DNA from: an uncultured Alphaproteobacteria bacterium
GTDB lineage: Bacteria > Pseudomonadota > Alphaproteobacteria > Caulobacterales > Caulobacteraceae
Assembly (NCBI GenBank): GCA_903933475.1
Contig: CAIZKE010000099.1
Location: 1 to 32,716, forward strand
Length of the DNA: 32,716 bases
Reading direction: 5' to 3'
The notes under the pieces are model-generated. The model saw only the letters and a list, made by a program, of their open reading frames with translations. It ran no database searches and was not told where the DNA came from. Below, piece after piece: positions 14,376-23,100 of the stretch (positions are counted from its first letter, which is position 1; each line of letters begins with the position of its first letter). The translations under genes and the position numbers were made by a program.

Positions 14376-17300
14376 ATGAGCGACGAAAAAGACAACGGCC
14401 GCCCCACCGCCCCTGGCGGACGCCAGCCCCTGACCCTGAAGCCGCGCCTCGGTGCCGGATCGGTCAGCGCCGGCACGGTCAAGCAGAGCTTCAGCCACGG
14501 TCGCTCCAAGACGGTGGTGGTTGAAACCAAGCGTGCGCGAACCTTGGGATCCGCCCCGGGAAACCTGGCAGGACCCTCGCCCGCCGAACGCCGCACCACG
14601 CCGCCCGCAGCGCCCGCGCCCCGGCCGGCTGCGTCCTACGCCCCTGTCGACGGCAATCTCTCCGCCGAGGAACTCAAGGCCCGCCAGAGGGCGATCGAGC
14701 TTGCCCGCGAACACCAGGCGCGGCAGGCCGTCGAGGCCCAGGCCCAGGCCGACACCGCAGCGCGCGCAGAGGCGGCCAGCAAGGCCGCCGAAGCTGCGAC
14801 CCTGCCGCCGCCTGCAGCAGAGGCGGCACCGGCGCCTGCGCCCGCAGCCCAGGAGCCGTCCGCCCAGGCCGTAGCTCCGCAGGCCCCCGCTGCACAGGTC
14901 TCAGCTCCGCAGGTCGCAGCTCCGCAGGCTTCAACTCCGCAGGCCCCGGCCTCAGCGCCACCGCGACCGCCCTCTGAGGCGGCTCGCGCCGGGTCGCCTG
15001 GGTCGCCAAACCAGACGCGGACCTACGAGCCGTCCCGGGAGCGCCGGGACGATCGTCCGACGACGACAACCTACCGTCCCGAGCGTCCGGCCGGTCGGTT
15101 CGAGAACACCAGTTTCGGCCAGCGCGCCCCGCGGACGGACGGTCCGCCCCGGGATCGCCCAGGCCAGGACCGTCCCCGCGACGGCGACCGCGCCGCCCCG
15201 ACCGGGCGCGCCGCCCCCGGCGGCGAACCCGTCCGCTACTCTGCCCTGTCCCCGCGCCCGGCACCCGGGGCCCGGGACGACTCCCGTCCGGGCGGCCCCC
15301 GGACCCCGAGAATTTCGCCTGCCGCCGCCCCGGCCGAGCCTGAAATCCAGCGCGCAGCGCGTCAGGCGCCGCGCCCGGGCTCGCTGAACCTCGACCGGCG
15401 CCCGGACGAGGATGAAGATACCCGCCGCAAGGCGGCCAATGCCGCCGGCAAGCCTATCAGCCGGGCCAAGGGCGCCACACAACGCCGCGAAGGTCGACTG
15501 ACCATCCAGGCTGTCGCTGGCGACGACGAAGGTGCCGTTGAGCGGATGCGCTCGCTGGCCTCAGTCCGCCGGGCTCGGGAACGCGAGCGGGAAAAGCGCA
15601 AGGGCGGTGCCCAGGAGCAGGCCCGGGCCTCCCGCGAGGTGGTGATCCCGGACGTGATCACCGTCTCCGAGTTGTCGAACCGGATGGCCACCCGCGGCGT
15701 GGACGTGATCAAGTTCCTGATGCGCCAGGGCATGATGCTGAAGATCAACGACGTGATCGACAGCGATACTGCCGAGCTGATCGCCGCCGAGTTCGGTCAC
15801 ACGGTCAAGCGTGTGTCGGATTCCGACGTGGAGGAAGGCTTCCTCGGGGCCGATGACGGGGACGAGACCCTGGAGACCCGGGCCCCGGTTGTGGCGGTCA
15901 TGGGCCATGTCGACCACGGCAAGACCTCCCTCCTCGACGCCCTGCGCCAGGCGGATGTCGCCGGCGGTGAGCACGGCGGGATCACCCAGCACATCGGCGC
16001 CTACCAGGTGAAACTGGCCGAAGGAAATCGCGTGACCTTCCTGGACACGCCTGGCCACGCCGCCTTTACGGCCATGCGGGCCCGCGGCGCAGAGGTCACC
16101 GACCTCGTTGTCCTGGTTGTGGCTGCAGACGACGGGGTCATGCCCCAGACCATCGAGGCCATCCTGCACGCCAGGGCGGCAAAGACGCCAATCATCGTGG
16201 CCGTCAACAAGATGGACAAGCCCGACGCCAACCCGACCCGGGTCATCAACGAGCTGCTCCAGCACGAAATCGTGGCGGAGAGCCTGGGCGGCGAGACCCA
16301 GATCATCGAAGTCTCTGCCCTCAAGAAGACCGGCCTTGATGACCTGATCGAGGCCATCCTGCTGCAGGCCGAGGTCCTGGAACTGAAGGCCAATCCTGAC
16401 CGGACCGCCGAAGGCGTGGTGATCGAGTCCAAGATCGACCGCGGCCGGGGTGCCGTATCCACTGTCCTGGTCAAGCGGGGCACCCTGAAGCGCGGCGACA
16501 TCATCGTGGCGGGCGCCAGCTTCGGGCGGGTCCGCGCCCTGCTGAACGAGCGCGACGAACAGGTTCTGTCGGCGGGTCCTTCCGAGCCGGTGGAGGTCCT
16601 TGGCCTCGACGGCGCGCCTTCCCCGGGCGAGGCCTTCGCCGTGGTCGAATCCGAGGCCCGCGCCCGCGAGCTGACCGGTTACCGCATCCGCGTGAAGCGC
16701 GAGAAGGCCGGGGCCCCTGTGGCTGGCGGCGTGTCCATGGCCGACTTCATGGCCAAGATGCAGGACAAGAAGATCTCGGAGATGCCGGTCATCATCAAGG
16801 CCGACGTCCAGGGGTCGGCGGAGGCCATTGTCGGCTCCCTCGAGAAGCTCGCCACGGACGAGGTGCGTGCGCGCATCATCCTGTCCGGCGCCGGTGCCAT
16901 CAGCGAGAGCGACGTCATGCTGGCCAAGGGGTCGGGCGCGCCCATCCTGGGCTTCAATGTCCGGGCCACCACCCAGGCCCGCCAACTCGCCGAGCGCGAG
17001 GGTGTCGAGATCCGCTACTACGCCATCATCTACGACCTGCTTGACGACGTTAAGGGCGTCATGTCGGGCCTGCTGGCGCCGGAGCAGAGGGAAACCTTCC
17101 TCGGCAACGCCCGCGTCCTGCAGGCGTTCGATATCACCCGCGTGGGAAAGGTGGCCGGCTGCCGCGTCACCGAAGGCGTGGTCCGGCGCGGCGCCCGGGT
17201 CCGGATCGTCCGCAACGACATCGTCGTCCTGGAGCTGGGGGTCCTGCAGACCCTCAAGCGGTTCAAGGACGAGGTGGCCGAGGTCGGTAACGGCGTCGAG

Positions 17301-17390
17301 TGTGGCATGGCCTTCCAGGGCTTCCAGGACATCCAGGAAGGCGACATCATCGAGTGCTTCACCATCGAAGCCGTCAAGCGCAGCCTCTAG
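14376..17390 (+). CDS. infB: Translation initiation factor IF-2
   Basis: GTPase that positions initiator fMet-tRNA on the 30S subunit and promotes subunit joining. The 1004 aa begin with a long low-complexity N-terminus rich in Ala, Pro, Gln, Arg and Gly (to about residue 400), including five pentapeptide repeats. The IF-2 N domain follows (EVVIPDVITVSELSNRMATR). The G domain has G1 VMGHVDHGKTSL (about 508), G3 LDTPGHAAF (about 555), G4 NKMDKP (about 609) and G5 SALKK. Later domains include PVIIKADVQGSAEAI and the C-terminal fMet-tRNA binding region. The ATG has a weak ribosome-binding site (GCGAGC). It is downstream of ylxR by 46 bases, as usual. Confidence 0.97.
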   Translation: MSDEKDNGRPTAPGGRQPLTLKPRLGAGSVSAGTVKQSFSHGRSKTVVVETKRARTLGSAPGNLAGPSPAERRTTPPAAPAPRPAASYAPVDGNLSAEELKARQRAIELAREHQARQAVEAQAQADTAARAEAASKAAEAATLPPPAAEAAPAPAPAAQEPSAQAVAPQAPAAQVSAPQVAAPQASTPQAPASAPPRPPSEAARAGSPGSPNQTRTYEPSRERRDDRPTTTTYRPERPAGRFENTSFGQRAPRTDGPPRDRPGQDRPRDGDRAAPTGRAAPGGEPVRYSALSPRPAPGARDDSRPGGPRTPRISPAAAPAEPEIQRAARQAPRPGSLNLDRRPDEDEDTRRKAANAAGKPISRAKGATQRREGRLTIQAVAGDDEGAVERMRSLASVRRAREREREKRKGGAQEQARASREVVIPDVITVSELSNRMATRGVDVIKFLMRQGMMLKINDVIDSDTAELIAAEFGHTVKRVSDSDVEEGFLGADDGDETLETRAPVVAVMGHVDHGKTSLLDALRQADVAGGEHGGITQHIGAYQVKLAEGNRVTFLDTPGHAAFTAMRARGAEVTDLVVLVVAADDGVMPQTIEAILHARAAKTPIIVAVNKMDKPDANPTRVINELLQHEIVAESLGGETQIIEVSALKKTGLDDLIEAILLQAEVLELKANPDRTAEGVVIESKIDRGRGAVSTVLVKRGTLKRGDIIVAGASFGRVRALLNERDEQVLSAGPSEPVEVLGLDGAPSPGEAFAVVESEARARELTGYRIRVKREKAGAPVAGGVSMADFMAKMQDKKISEMPVIIKADVQGSAEAIVGSLEKLATDEVRARIILSGAGAISESDVMLAKGSGAPILGFNVRATTQARQLAEREGVEIRYYAIIYDLLDDVKGVMSGLLAPEQRETFLGNARVLQAFDITRVGKVAGCRVTEGVVRRGARVRIVRNDIVVLELGVLQTLKRFKDEVAEVGNGVECGMAFQGFQDIQEGDIIECFTIEAVKRSL
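14875..14949 (+). repeat. 15-base tandem repeat inside the infB N-terminal region
   Basis: CTCCGCAGG recurs at 14875, 14905, 14920 and 14935, with a diverged copy near 14890. This gives a 15-base period that encodes pentapeptides of the form (S/A/T)-A/T-P-Q-(A/V). It lies in the disordered linker of IF-2 and keeps the frame. Such repeats are prone to copy-number change between strains. Confidence 0.7.
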
Positions 17391-17415
17391 GGCGGCGCCT
17401 GCGCCGGGGGGTTTC

Positions 17416-17931
17416 ATGCTCAGACGATTCGCCCTGCTCTCCCTCGCCTGCCTCCTGGCCGCCTGCGCGACCGCCAACCGCGTAGGTGCGGCCAATGATA
17501 TCCACGCCCTCCTGACGGCGATCCGAGATGACGACCGGGCCGCCTTCGACGCCAGGGTCGACCGTGACGCCCTCAAGGCCGAGATGTCCGCCCGGCTCTC
17601 CCGTGAGGCCGGCCGGCTGAAGGTGGAAGGCCTCGACCTGGGCCGGTTGAGCGCCGTCATCGCCCCGAACCTCGCCAACCTTGCCGGCGACGCCCTGATC
17701 CAGCCCCGGGTCTTCCGCCAGGTCGCCGAAGCCTATGGCTACACACCCGGCAAGCCCCTGCCCGGGCCCGTCGCCATCGCCAGCCGCCTGAAGGCCATGC
17801 CAGACGGCCGGGTCTGCGCCACCCGGGACAAGAATGGCCCCTGTCTCCTGGTCTTCACCCGCTCTCCTGAGGGCCGCTGGCGCCTCAGCGGCTTCGAAGG
17901 CGACCTGTCCACCCTCAAGATCCGCCTCTGA
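17416..17931 (+). CDS. DUF2939 family lipoprotein, 171 aa
   Basis: A predicted lipoprotein: MLRRFALLSLACLLAACA has a basic start, a hydrophobic stretch and the lipobox LAAC with Cys at residue 17. The mature part carries the DUF2939 pattern, ANDIHALLTAIRDDDRAAFD followed by ARVDRDALKAEM, and ends with RWRLSGFEGDLSTLKIRL. The family has no known function. GGGGGG lies four bases before the ATG. It follows infB by 25 bases in the same direction and precedes the hydrolase by 11, so it is probably transcribed with the translation operon. Its position between infB and rbfA departs from the usual order. Confidence 0.8.
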   Translation: MLRRFALLSLACLLAACATANRVGAANDIHALLTAIRDDDRAAFDARVDRDALKAEMSARLSREAGRLKVEGLDLGRLSAVIAPNLANLAGDALIQPRVFRQVAEAYGYTPGKPLPGPVAIASRLKAMPDGRVCATRDKNGPCLLVFTRSPEGRWRLSGFEGDLSTLKIRL

Positions 17932-17942
17932 CAAGGCGCGCC

Positions 17943-18734
17943 ATGTCCTGGGAAGACGCTCTCTCCGCCTACGGGCGCTTCGACTTCCAGGATGGCCCCT
18001 GGACCCGGCCTGTCTGGCAGCGCGGCACGGGCCCTGCCGTCATCATCATCCACGAAATCCCCGGCCTGCATCCCCTGGTGATCCGCTTTGCGGACCGGGT
18101 GGCAGAGGCGGGCATGACCGTCTTCCTGCCAAGCCTGATCGGAGACCCCGGGCGGCCGGTCAGCGGCGGCTACGCCCTGAAATCCATGGCGACAGCCTTC
18201 TGCGTCAGGCGGGAGTTCAACGTCTGGCGGACCGGGCGGACCAGCCCGATCGCCGACTGGCTCCGGGCCCTGGCCCGCAAGGCCCACGATGAGTGCGGCG
18301 GGGCGGGCGTGGGGGCCGTGGGCATGTGCTTCTCGGGCGGCTTCGCCCTGGCCATGATGACCGAACCTGCCGTGGTGGCACCGGTCCTGTCCCAGCCTTC
18401 CCTTCCCCTGCCCTTCGGCTCCCGCGCACGGGCGGCCGATATCGATGTCTCGCCTGAGGACCTGCGTTGCGTGAAGGACCGGCTCGAGGCCGAGGACCTG
18501 ACCGTGATGGGGCTGCGCTTCCGGTCTGACCGGTTCGTGCCCGACGCCAGATTCGACACGCTCAGGGCCACCTTCGGAGAGCGTTTCGATGCCGTCGAGC
18601 TGGAGGACGCCGACGCCGCCCCGGCCGATATGCCGCCGCACTCGGTCCTGACCCTGCACCTTCGGGAGGACGGTCCCACCCGGGCGGCCGAGCAGAAGGT
18701 GATCGACTTCTTCCGGCAGAGGACAGGCGCCTGA
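17943..18734 (+). CDS. Dienelactone hydrolase family protein
   Basis: An alpha/beta hydrolase of the dienelactone hydrolase (DLH) family, cytosolic. VIIIHEIPGLHPLVIRFADR is the typical oxyanion-side segment and VGMCFSGGFALAMM carries the nucleophile Cys129 in the G-x-C-x-G-G elbow. The C-terminal part is less similar; a catalytic His is likely in LHLREDGPT or the preceding PPHSVLTL, but I cannot choose. Between the two, RSDRFVPDARF is where the acid residue of the triad would fall. There is no catabolic gene nearby, so a role in chlorocatechol breakdown is not supported. It sits between the DUF2939 gene and rbfA, so it may share their transcript. The natural substrate is unknown. Confidence 0.85.
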   Translation: MSWEDALSAYGRFDFQDGPWTRPVWQRGTGPAVIIIHEIPGLHPLVIRFADRVAEAGMTVFLPSLIGDPGRPVSGGYALKSMATAFCVRREFNVWRTGRTSPIADWLRALARKAHDECGGAGVGAVGMCFSGGFALAMMTEPAVVAPVLSQPSLPLPFGSRARAADIDVSPEDLRCVKDRLEAEDLTVMGLRFRSDRFVPDARFDTLRATFGERFDAVELEDADAAPADMPPHSVLTLHLREDGPTRAAEQKVIDFFRQRTGA

Positions 18735-18839
18735 GCACCCGTTGGCTGGACAGCCGGGCCCGTCGCGACTAGAACCCGCCGCCTTCCCCCGCGTCCGCGT
18801 CCGATCCGCGGTCCGGGACAGCCACTCGGGACACTCCCC

Positions 18840-19271
18840 ATGAAAAAACATTCCGGCGCCGGACGCGGCGCCCCGGCCGGGCCGTCGCAGCGCCAGCTGA
18901 GGGCGGGGGAGCTGATCCGCCATGCCCTGGTGGAGATCCTGCGCGAAGAGGACATCGCCGATCCGGACCTGGTCGGCGTCTCGGTGACCCTGACGGAGGT
19001 CCGGATGAGCCCTGACCTGCGCCACGCCCACTGCTTCGTCGAACCCCTGGGAGGCCAGGCGGCCGGCCCGGTGGTGGCGGGCCTGAACCGCCATGCGAAA
19101 TTCCTGAGGGGGCGGCTGGGGCGCGGGATCGACATGAAGTTCACGCCTGACCTCAAGTTCGCCCACGACGAGAGCTTCACCGAGGCGGCCCGCATGGAGG
19201 CCCTCTTCCGCGACCCGAAGGTGGCCCGGGACCTGGGGCCGGGCGACGCCGACGGCGACGGCGAAGCCTGA
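18840..19271 (+). CDS. rbfA: Ribosome-binding factor A
   Basis: 30S maturation factor that binds near the 5' helix of 16S rRNA. The 143-aa protein shows the KH-like RbfA fold: RQLRAGELIRHALVEILRE, DLVGVSVTLTEVRMSPDL, HAHCFVEPLG, and LRGRLGRGIDMKFTPDLKF, with FAHDESFTEAARMEAL at the end. An N-terminal basic extension (MKKHSGAGRG) and an acidic tail are typical of alphaproteobacteria. Its TGA shares one base with the truB ATG (TGATG). The 105-base gap upstream shows no clear promoter or terminator. Confidence 0.95.
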   Translation: MKKHSGAGRGAPAGPSQRQLRAGELIRHALVEILREEDIADPDLVGVSVTLTEVRMSPDLRHAHCFVEPLGGQAAGPVVAGLNRHAKFLRGRLGRGIDMKFTPDLKFAHDESFTEAARMEALFRDPKVARDLGPGDADGDGEA

Positions 19272-20200
19272 TGGGGCGGCGAAAAACGGGAGAGGCGATC
19301 TCGGGATGGCTCTGCCTGGACAAGCCCTACGACCTCACCTCAACCCAGGCCGTGGGGCGGATCCGGCGGGCCTTCAATGCCCAGAAAGCCGGACACGCAG
19401 GGACCCTGGATCCCCTCGCGACCGGGATCCTGCCCATCGCACTTGGCGAGGCGACCAAGACCGTCAGCTTCATGATGGACGCCGGGAAGACCTACCGTTT
19501 CACCATCGCCTGGGGCCGGACCACGACCACCCTGGATCGTGAGGGCGAGACCTCGGCTGCCTCCGACGTGCGGCCCAGCCTGGCCGAGACCGAAGCCGCC
19601 CTGCCGGCCTTCGTCGGTGAAATCGATCAGGTTCCACCCGCCTTTTCCGCCATCAAGGTGGCCGGCGAGCGCGCCTACGACCTCGCCCGGGCCGGCGAGA
19701 CCGTAGAGTTGGCTTCCCGCCGGGTGGTGATCCACAGGGCCCAGGTGACCGGCGCGCCAGACGCCGACCATGTCGACATCGAGATCGATTGCGGCAAGGG
19801 CGTCTATGTCCGCGCCATCGTCCGGGATCTGGCCGAACGCCTCGGCGCCTGCGGCCACGTCAGCGCCCTGAGGCGGACCCGGGTGGGACCCTTTACGGAG
19901 GCCCGGGCGATTACGCTGGAAAACCTTGAGGATCTGGGGCATAAGGCGCGCCTCTTGGAGGCCCTGCTTCCGGTCGAGACCGCCCTGGACGACATCCCGG
20001 TGCTGGCCGTGACCGCTGAAGACGCCTTCAGGCTCAAGCAGGGACGGCCCATCGTTCTCGTTCCCCGACAGGTTGAAGACCTGAAGGCCCGGCTCCCCGC
20101 CGGCGACCGGACGGTTTCAGCCCTGGCGGGCGGTTCGCTGGTGGCGCTCTGCGAGATGCGTATGGGACGGCTCGAACCCGTACGTGTCTTTCACCTCTGA
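19271..20200 (+). CDS. truB: tRNA pseudouridine-55 synthase
   Basis: Makes the universal pseudouridine 55 in the T loop of tRNA. Recognised by GWLCLDKPYDLTSTQAV, the catalytic motif KAGHAGTLDPLATGILPI with the active-site Asp, the KTYRFTIAWGRTTTTLD segment, VPPAFSAIKVAGERAYDLAR, and CGKGVYVRAIVRDLAERLG. At 309 aa it includes the C-terminal extension seen in bacterial TruB. The start overlaps rbfA and rpsO follows 19 bases after the stop, the standard rbfA-truB-rpsO order. Confidence 0.96.
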   Translation: MGRRKTGEAISGWLCLDKPYDLTSTQAVGRIRRAFNAQKAGHAGTLDPLATGILPIALGEATKTVSFMMDAGKTYRFTIAWGRTTTTLDREGETSAASDVRPSLAETEAALPAFVGEIDQVPPAFSAIKVAGERAYDLARAGETVELASRRVVIHRAQVTGAPDADHVDIEIDCGKGVYVRAIVRDLAERLGACGHVSALRRTRVGPFTEARAITLENLEDLGHKARLLEALLPVETALDDIPVLAVTAEDAFRLKQGRPIVLVPRQVEDLKARLPAGDRTVSALAGGSLVALCEMRMGRLEPVRVFHL

Positions 20201-20219
20201 CCAGAGCGGAGACTGCACG

Positions 20220-20489
20220 ATGTCGATTACGCTGGAACGCAAGGCCGATCTTATCAAGACTCACGGCCGCTCCGAAGGCGATACCGGAGGCGCAGAGGTG
20301 CAGGTGGCCATCCTTTCTGAAAGGATTTCCAACCTGACTGAGCACTTCAAGAGCCACAAGAAAGACAACCATTCCCGTCGGGGCCTGCTGAAGATGGTGT
20401 CGCAACGCCGTCGTCTGCTGGATTACCTGAAGGCCTCTGACGCAGGTCGCTACCAGGCGATCATCGAGAAGCTCGGCCTGCGCCGCTAG
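20220..20489 (+). CDS. rpsO: 30S ribosomal protein S15
   Basis: Primary 16S rRNA-binding protein of the 30S platform. The 89-aa product has the S15 signature: VQVAILSERISNLTEHFKSH, KKDNHSRRGLLKMVSQRRRL, LDYLKASDAGRYQAIIEKLG. The start MSITLERK at 20220 has GGAG eight bases upstream; a longer frame from 20184 overlaps truB and is not conserved. A hairpin follows directly, then the pnp leader, the widespread rpsO-pnp pair. Confidence 0.97.
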   Translation: MSITLERKADLIKTHGRSEGDTGGAEVQVAILSERISNLTEHFKSHKKDNHSRRGLLKMVSQRRRLLDYLKASDAGRYQAIIEKLGLRR

Positions 20490-20496
20490 ATCCCGG

Positions 20497-20522
20497 GCCC
20501 CCGACGGGGGCTTCGGCTTTTT
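20497..20522 (+). terminator. Hairpin after rpsO
   Basis: GCCCCC-GAC-GGGGGC (20497-20511) forms a perfect six-pair stem eight bases after the rpsO stop. TTTTT follows at 20518-20522 after a six-base interruption (TTCGGC). It would act as a partial terminator or 3' stabiliser between rpsO and pnp, as in other bacteria where read-through into pnp occurs. Confidence 0.6.
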
Positions 20523-20611
20523 CACCGCCGCCCCCGCGACAGGCCGGGGGACCAGGGGGGGTGTGCGGAGGTCCATTCAGGGGCCTTCGTCCTACGTCGG
20601 GGGTTCAAAGA

Positions 20612-20648
20612 AAATCCTCACCGCGCCTGTCGTTCCTGGAGAGGATTT
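20612..20648 (+). promoter_or_regulatory. Hairpin in the pnp leader
   Basis: AAATCCTC (20612-20619) and GAGGATTT (20641-20648) are perfect inverted repeats; after one A/A mismatch the CC and GG further inside can extend the stem. It lies 64 bases before the pnp ATG in a 223-base untranslated stretch. In E. coli, RNase III cuts a leader hairpin of pnp and PNPase then represses its own synthesis; a similar role here is inference. Confidence 0.45.
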
Positions 20649-20712
20649 CGGTCGTCCGACGCCCTGTCCGTCCCCGTTGGGAATACGCCCGCGGGAGAAG
20701 AAAGAAGCCAAA

Positions 20713-22857
20713 ATGTTCGATATCAAGAGAAAAACCATCGAGTGGGGCGGTCGCATGCTGACCCTCGAAGCCGGCCGCATGGCCCGCCAGGCCGACGGTT
20801 CGGTTCTGGCCACCTACGGCGAGACCATGGTGCTGGCCACCGCTGTCTTCGCCAAGAGCGCCAAGCCCGGGCAGGACTTCTTCCCCCTGACCGTGAACTA
20901 CCAGGAGAAGTACTATGCCGCGGGCAAGATCCCCGGCTCCTTCCCCCGCCGCGAAGCCGCGCCGAGCCAGAAGGAAACCCTGACGTCGCGCCTGATCGAC
21001 CGTCCGATCCGGCCGCTGTTCATCGAGGGCTTCAAGAACGAGGTCCAGGTGGTCACCACCGTCCTGGCCCACGACCTCGAGAATGATCCCGACATCGTCG
21101 CACTGGTGGCTGCCTCAGCCGCCCTCGTGCTGTCCGGGGCACCCTTCATGGGCCCGATCGGCGGCGCGCGCATTGGCTACATCAACGGCGAGTACATCCT
21201 CAACCCGACCCTCGACCAGATGAAGGAATCGGCGATGGACCTGGTCGTCGCTGGAACCAGCGACGCTGTCATGATGGTCGAGTCCGAGATCCAGGAGCTC
21301 TCCGAAGAGGTGGTCCTGGGCGGCGTCACCTTCGCCCACAGGTCGATGCAGCCGGTGATCGACGCGATCATCGAGCTGGCCGAGCATGCCGCCAAGGAGC
21401 CCTTCGAGTTCACCGCCGACGACACCGAGGCCCTGAAGGCCGAGGCCCGGAAGCTGGTGGGCGCAGACATGGCCGCCGCCTACAAGATCGTTGCCAAGGG
21501 CCAGCGCCAGGACGCCGTCGGCCTGGCCAAGGCCAAGGCCTCGGCCGCCCTGGCCAAGTCCGACGCCAACCCCGCCGGCGCGGACAGCCAGAAGCTGGCA
21601 GGCGTGCTGAAGGAGCTCGAGGCTGAGGTCGTTCGCCGTAATATTATCGAGACGGGCATCCGCATCGATGGCCGGACGGTCGACAAGGTCCGCCCCATCG
21701 TCTCGGAGGTCGGTGTCCTGACCCGGGCCCACGGCTCGGCCCTGTTCACCCGCGGCGAAACCCAGGCCCTGGTGGTCGCCACCCTGGGTACCGGCGACGA
21801 CGAGCAGATGATGGACGTCCTCGAAGGCAAGTACTACGAGCGCTTCCTGCTGCACTACAACTTCCCCCCCTTCAGCGTCGGCGAGACCGGCCGGATGGGC
21901 GCCCCCGGGCGGCGGGAAGTGGGTCACGGCAAGCTGGCCTGGCGGGCCATCCGCCCCATGCTGCCGCCGCATGACGAGTTCCCCTACACCATTCGCCTGG
22001 TCTCCGAGATCCTGGAGTCCAACGGATCCTCCTCCATGGCCTCAGTGTGCGGATCGTCCCTGGCCCTGATGGATGCCGGCGTGCCCCTGAAGAAGCCCGT
22101 CAGCGGCATCGCCATGGGCCTGATCCTCGAGAAGGATGGCTTCGCGGTCCTCTCCGACATCCTGGGCGACGAAGACCACCTCGGCGACATGGACTTCAAG
22201 GTGGCCGGGACCGAGGACGGGATCACCTCCCTCCAGATGGACATCAAGATCGCCGGGATCACCGAGGAGATCATGCGCAAGGCGCTGGAGCAGGCCAAGG
22301 ACGGCCGCCAGCACATCCTGGGCGAAATGGCCAAGGCCATGGAGGCCCCGCGCGCTGAGCTCGGGGAATTCGCGCCCAAGATCGAGACCATCAAGATCCC
22401 GGTGGACAAGATCCGCGAAGTGATCGGCTCGGGCGGCAAGGTGATCCGCGAGATCACCGCCGAAACCGGCGCCAAGGTCGATATCGGCGAAGATGGCACC
22501 ATCCGCATCGCCGCGGCCGACCAGGCCAAGATCGACGCGGCCCGCGACTGGATCAAGTCGATCGCCTCGGAGCCCGAACTGGGCGCCATCTACACCGGCA
22601 AGGTCGTGAAGATCGTCGACTTCGGCGCCTTCGTGAACTTCTTCGGCGCCAAGGATGGCCTGGTCCACGTGAGCCAGATCTCAAGCGATCGGGTCAACAA
22701 GGTCTCCGACGTCCTGCAGGAAGGCCAGTCTGTGAAGGTCAAGCTTCTCGGCTTCGACGACCGGGGCAAGACCCGTCTGTCGATGAAGGTCGTCGACCAG
22801 GAGACGGGCGAGGACCTGTCCAAGAAAGAAGGCGCTGAAGCGGACGCCGAAGGCTGA
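20713..22857 (+). CDS. pnp: Polyribonucleotide nucleotidyltransferase (PNPase)
   Basis: Phosphorolytic 3'-to-5' exoribonuclease and degradosome partner, a trimer. The start MFDIKRKTIEWGG at 20713 is the conserved N-terminus; the frame is open back to 20563 but that part is leader. Domains over 714 aa are the first RNase PH core (YAAGKIPGSFPRREAAPS, LIDRPIRPLF), the helical linker, and the second RNase PH core (GTGDDEQMMD, FLLHYNFPPFSVGETGRMG, GSSLALMDAGVP). A KH domain (VDKIREVIGSGGKVIREI) and an S1 domain (GAIYTGKVVKIVDFGAFVNF) end the protein. It closes the nusA-infB-rbfA-truB-rpsO block. Confidence 0.97.
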   Translation: MFDIKRKTIEWGGRMLTLEAGRMARQADGSVLATYGETMVLATAVFAKSAKPGQDFFPLTVNYQEKYYAAGKIPGSFPRREAAPSQKETLTSRLIDRPIRPLFIEGFKNEVQVVTTVLAHDLENDPDIVALVAASAALVLSGAPFMGPIGGARIGYINGEYILNPTLDQMKESAMDLVVAGTSDAVMMVESEIQELSEEVVLGGVTFAHRSMQPVIDAIIELAEHAAKEPFEFTADDTEALKAEARKLVGADMAAAYKIVAKGQRQDAVGLAKAKASAALAKSDANPAGADSQKLAGVLKELEAEVVRRNIIETGIRIDGRTVDKVRPIVSEVGVLTRAHGSALFTRGETQALVVATLGTGDDEQMMDVLEGKYYERFLLHYNFPPFSVGETGRMGAPGRREVGHGKLAWRAIRPMLPPHDEFPYTIRLVSEILESNGSSSMASVCGSSLALMDAGVPLKKPVSGIAMGLILEKDGFAVLSDILGDEDHLGDMDFKVAGTEDGITSLQMDIKIAGITEEIMRKALEQAKDGRQHILGEMAKAMEAPRAELGEFAPKIETIKIPVDKIREVIGSGGKVIREITAETGAKVDIGEDGTIRIAAADQAKIDAARDWIKSIASEPELGAIYTGKVVKIVDFGAFVNFFGAKDGLVHVSQISSDRVNKVSDVLQEGQSVKVKLLGFDDRGKTRLSMKVVDQETGEDLSKKEGAEADAEG

Positions 22858-22882
22858 TCGGACCTCCAGGTCCAGGACTTCA

Positions 22883-22913
22883 GGGGCGGCCGGAGCGATC
22901 CAGCCGCCCTTTT
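22883..22913 (+). terminator. Intrinsic terminator after pnp
   Basis: GGGCGGC (22884-22890) pairs with GCCGCCC (22903-22909), with a 12-base loop, followed by TTTT (22910-22913). It begins 26 bases after the pnp stop and fits the end of the long translation operon. The rest of the gap to 23100 holds only the direct repeat AGCTAGACCTG / AGCTAGACTTG (22986 and 23000). Confidence 0.75.
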
Positions 22914-23100
22914 CATGGCCGCAAGGTGGCTGTAGGGTCGGTCCCGGGTCCGCAGTTCACCCAGGCGTCGCCGCCCCGTCAGGGGAGCTAGACCTGCGAA
23001 GCTAGACTTGATCACACCCTGCCGCTCTCATTCCGCGCCAGGTCGAAGCCGGCGACCCCGACACCGCCCTCCCGGGCCAGGCGCAGCACGAGGACGCGTG

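Noticed and set aside
14875..14949. Short repeats as a CRISPR-like array
   Set aside because: The 15-base period is contiguous, in frame within infB, and has no spacers.
15561..17678. 705-codon minus-strand open frame opposite infB
   Set aside because: Antisense shadow of the IF-2 core; composition follows the codon pattern of infB.
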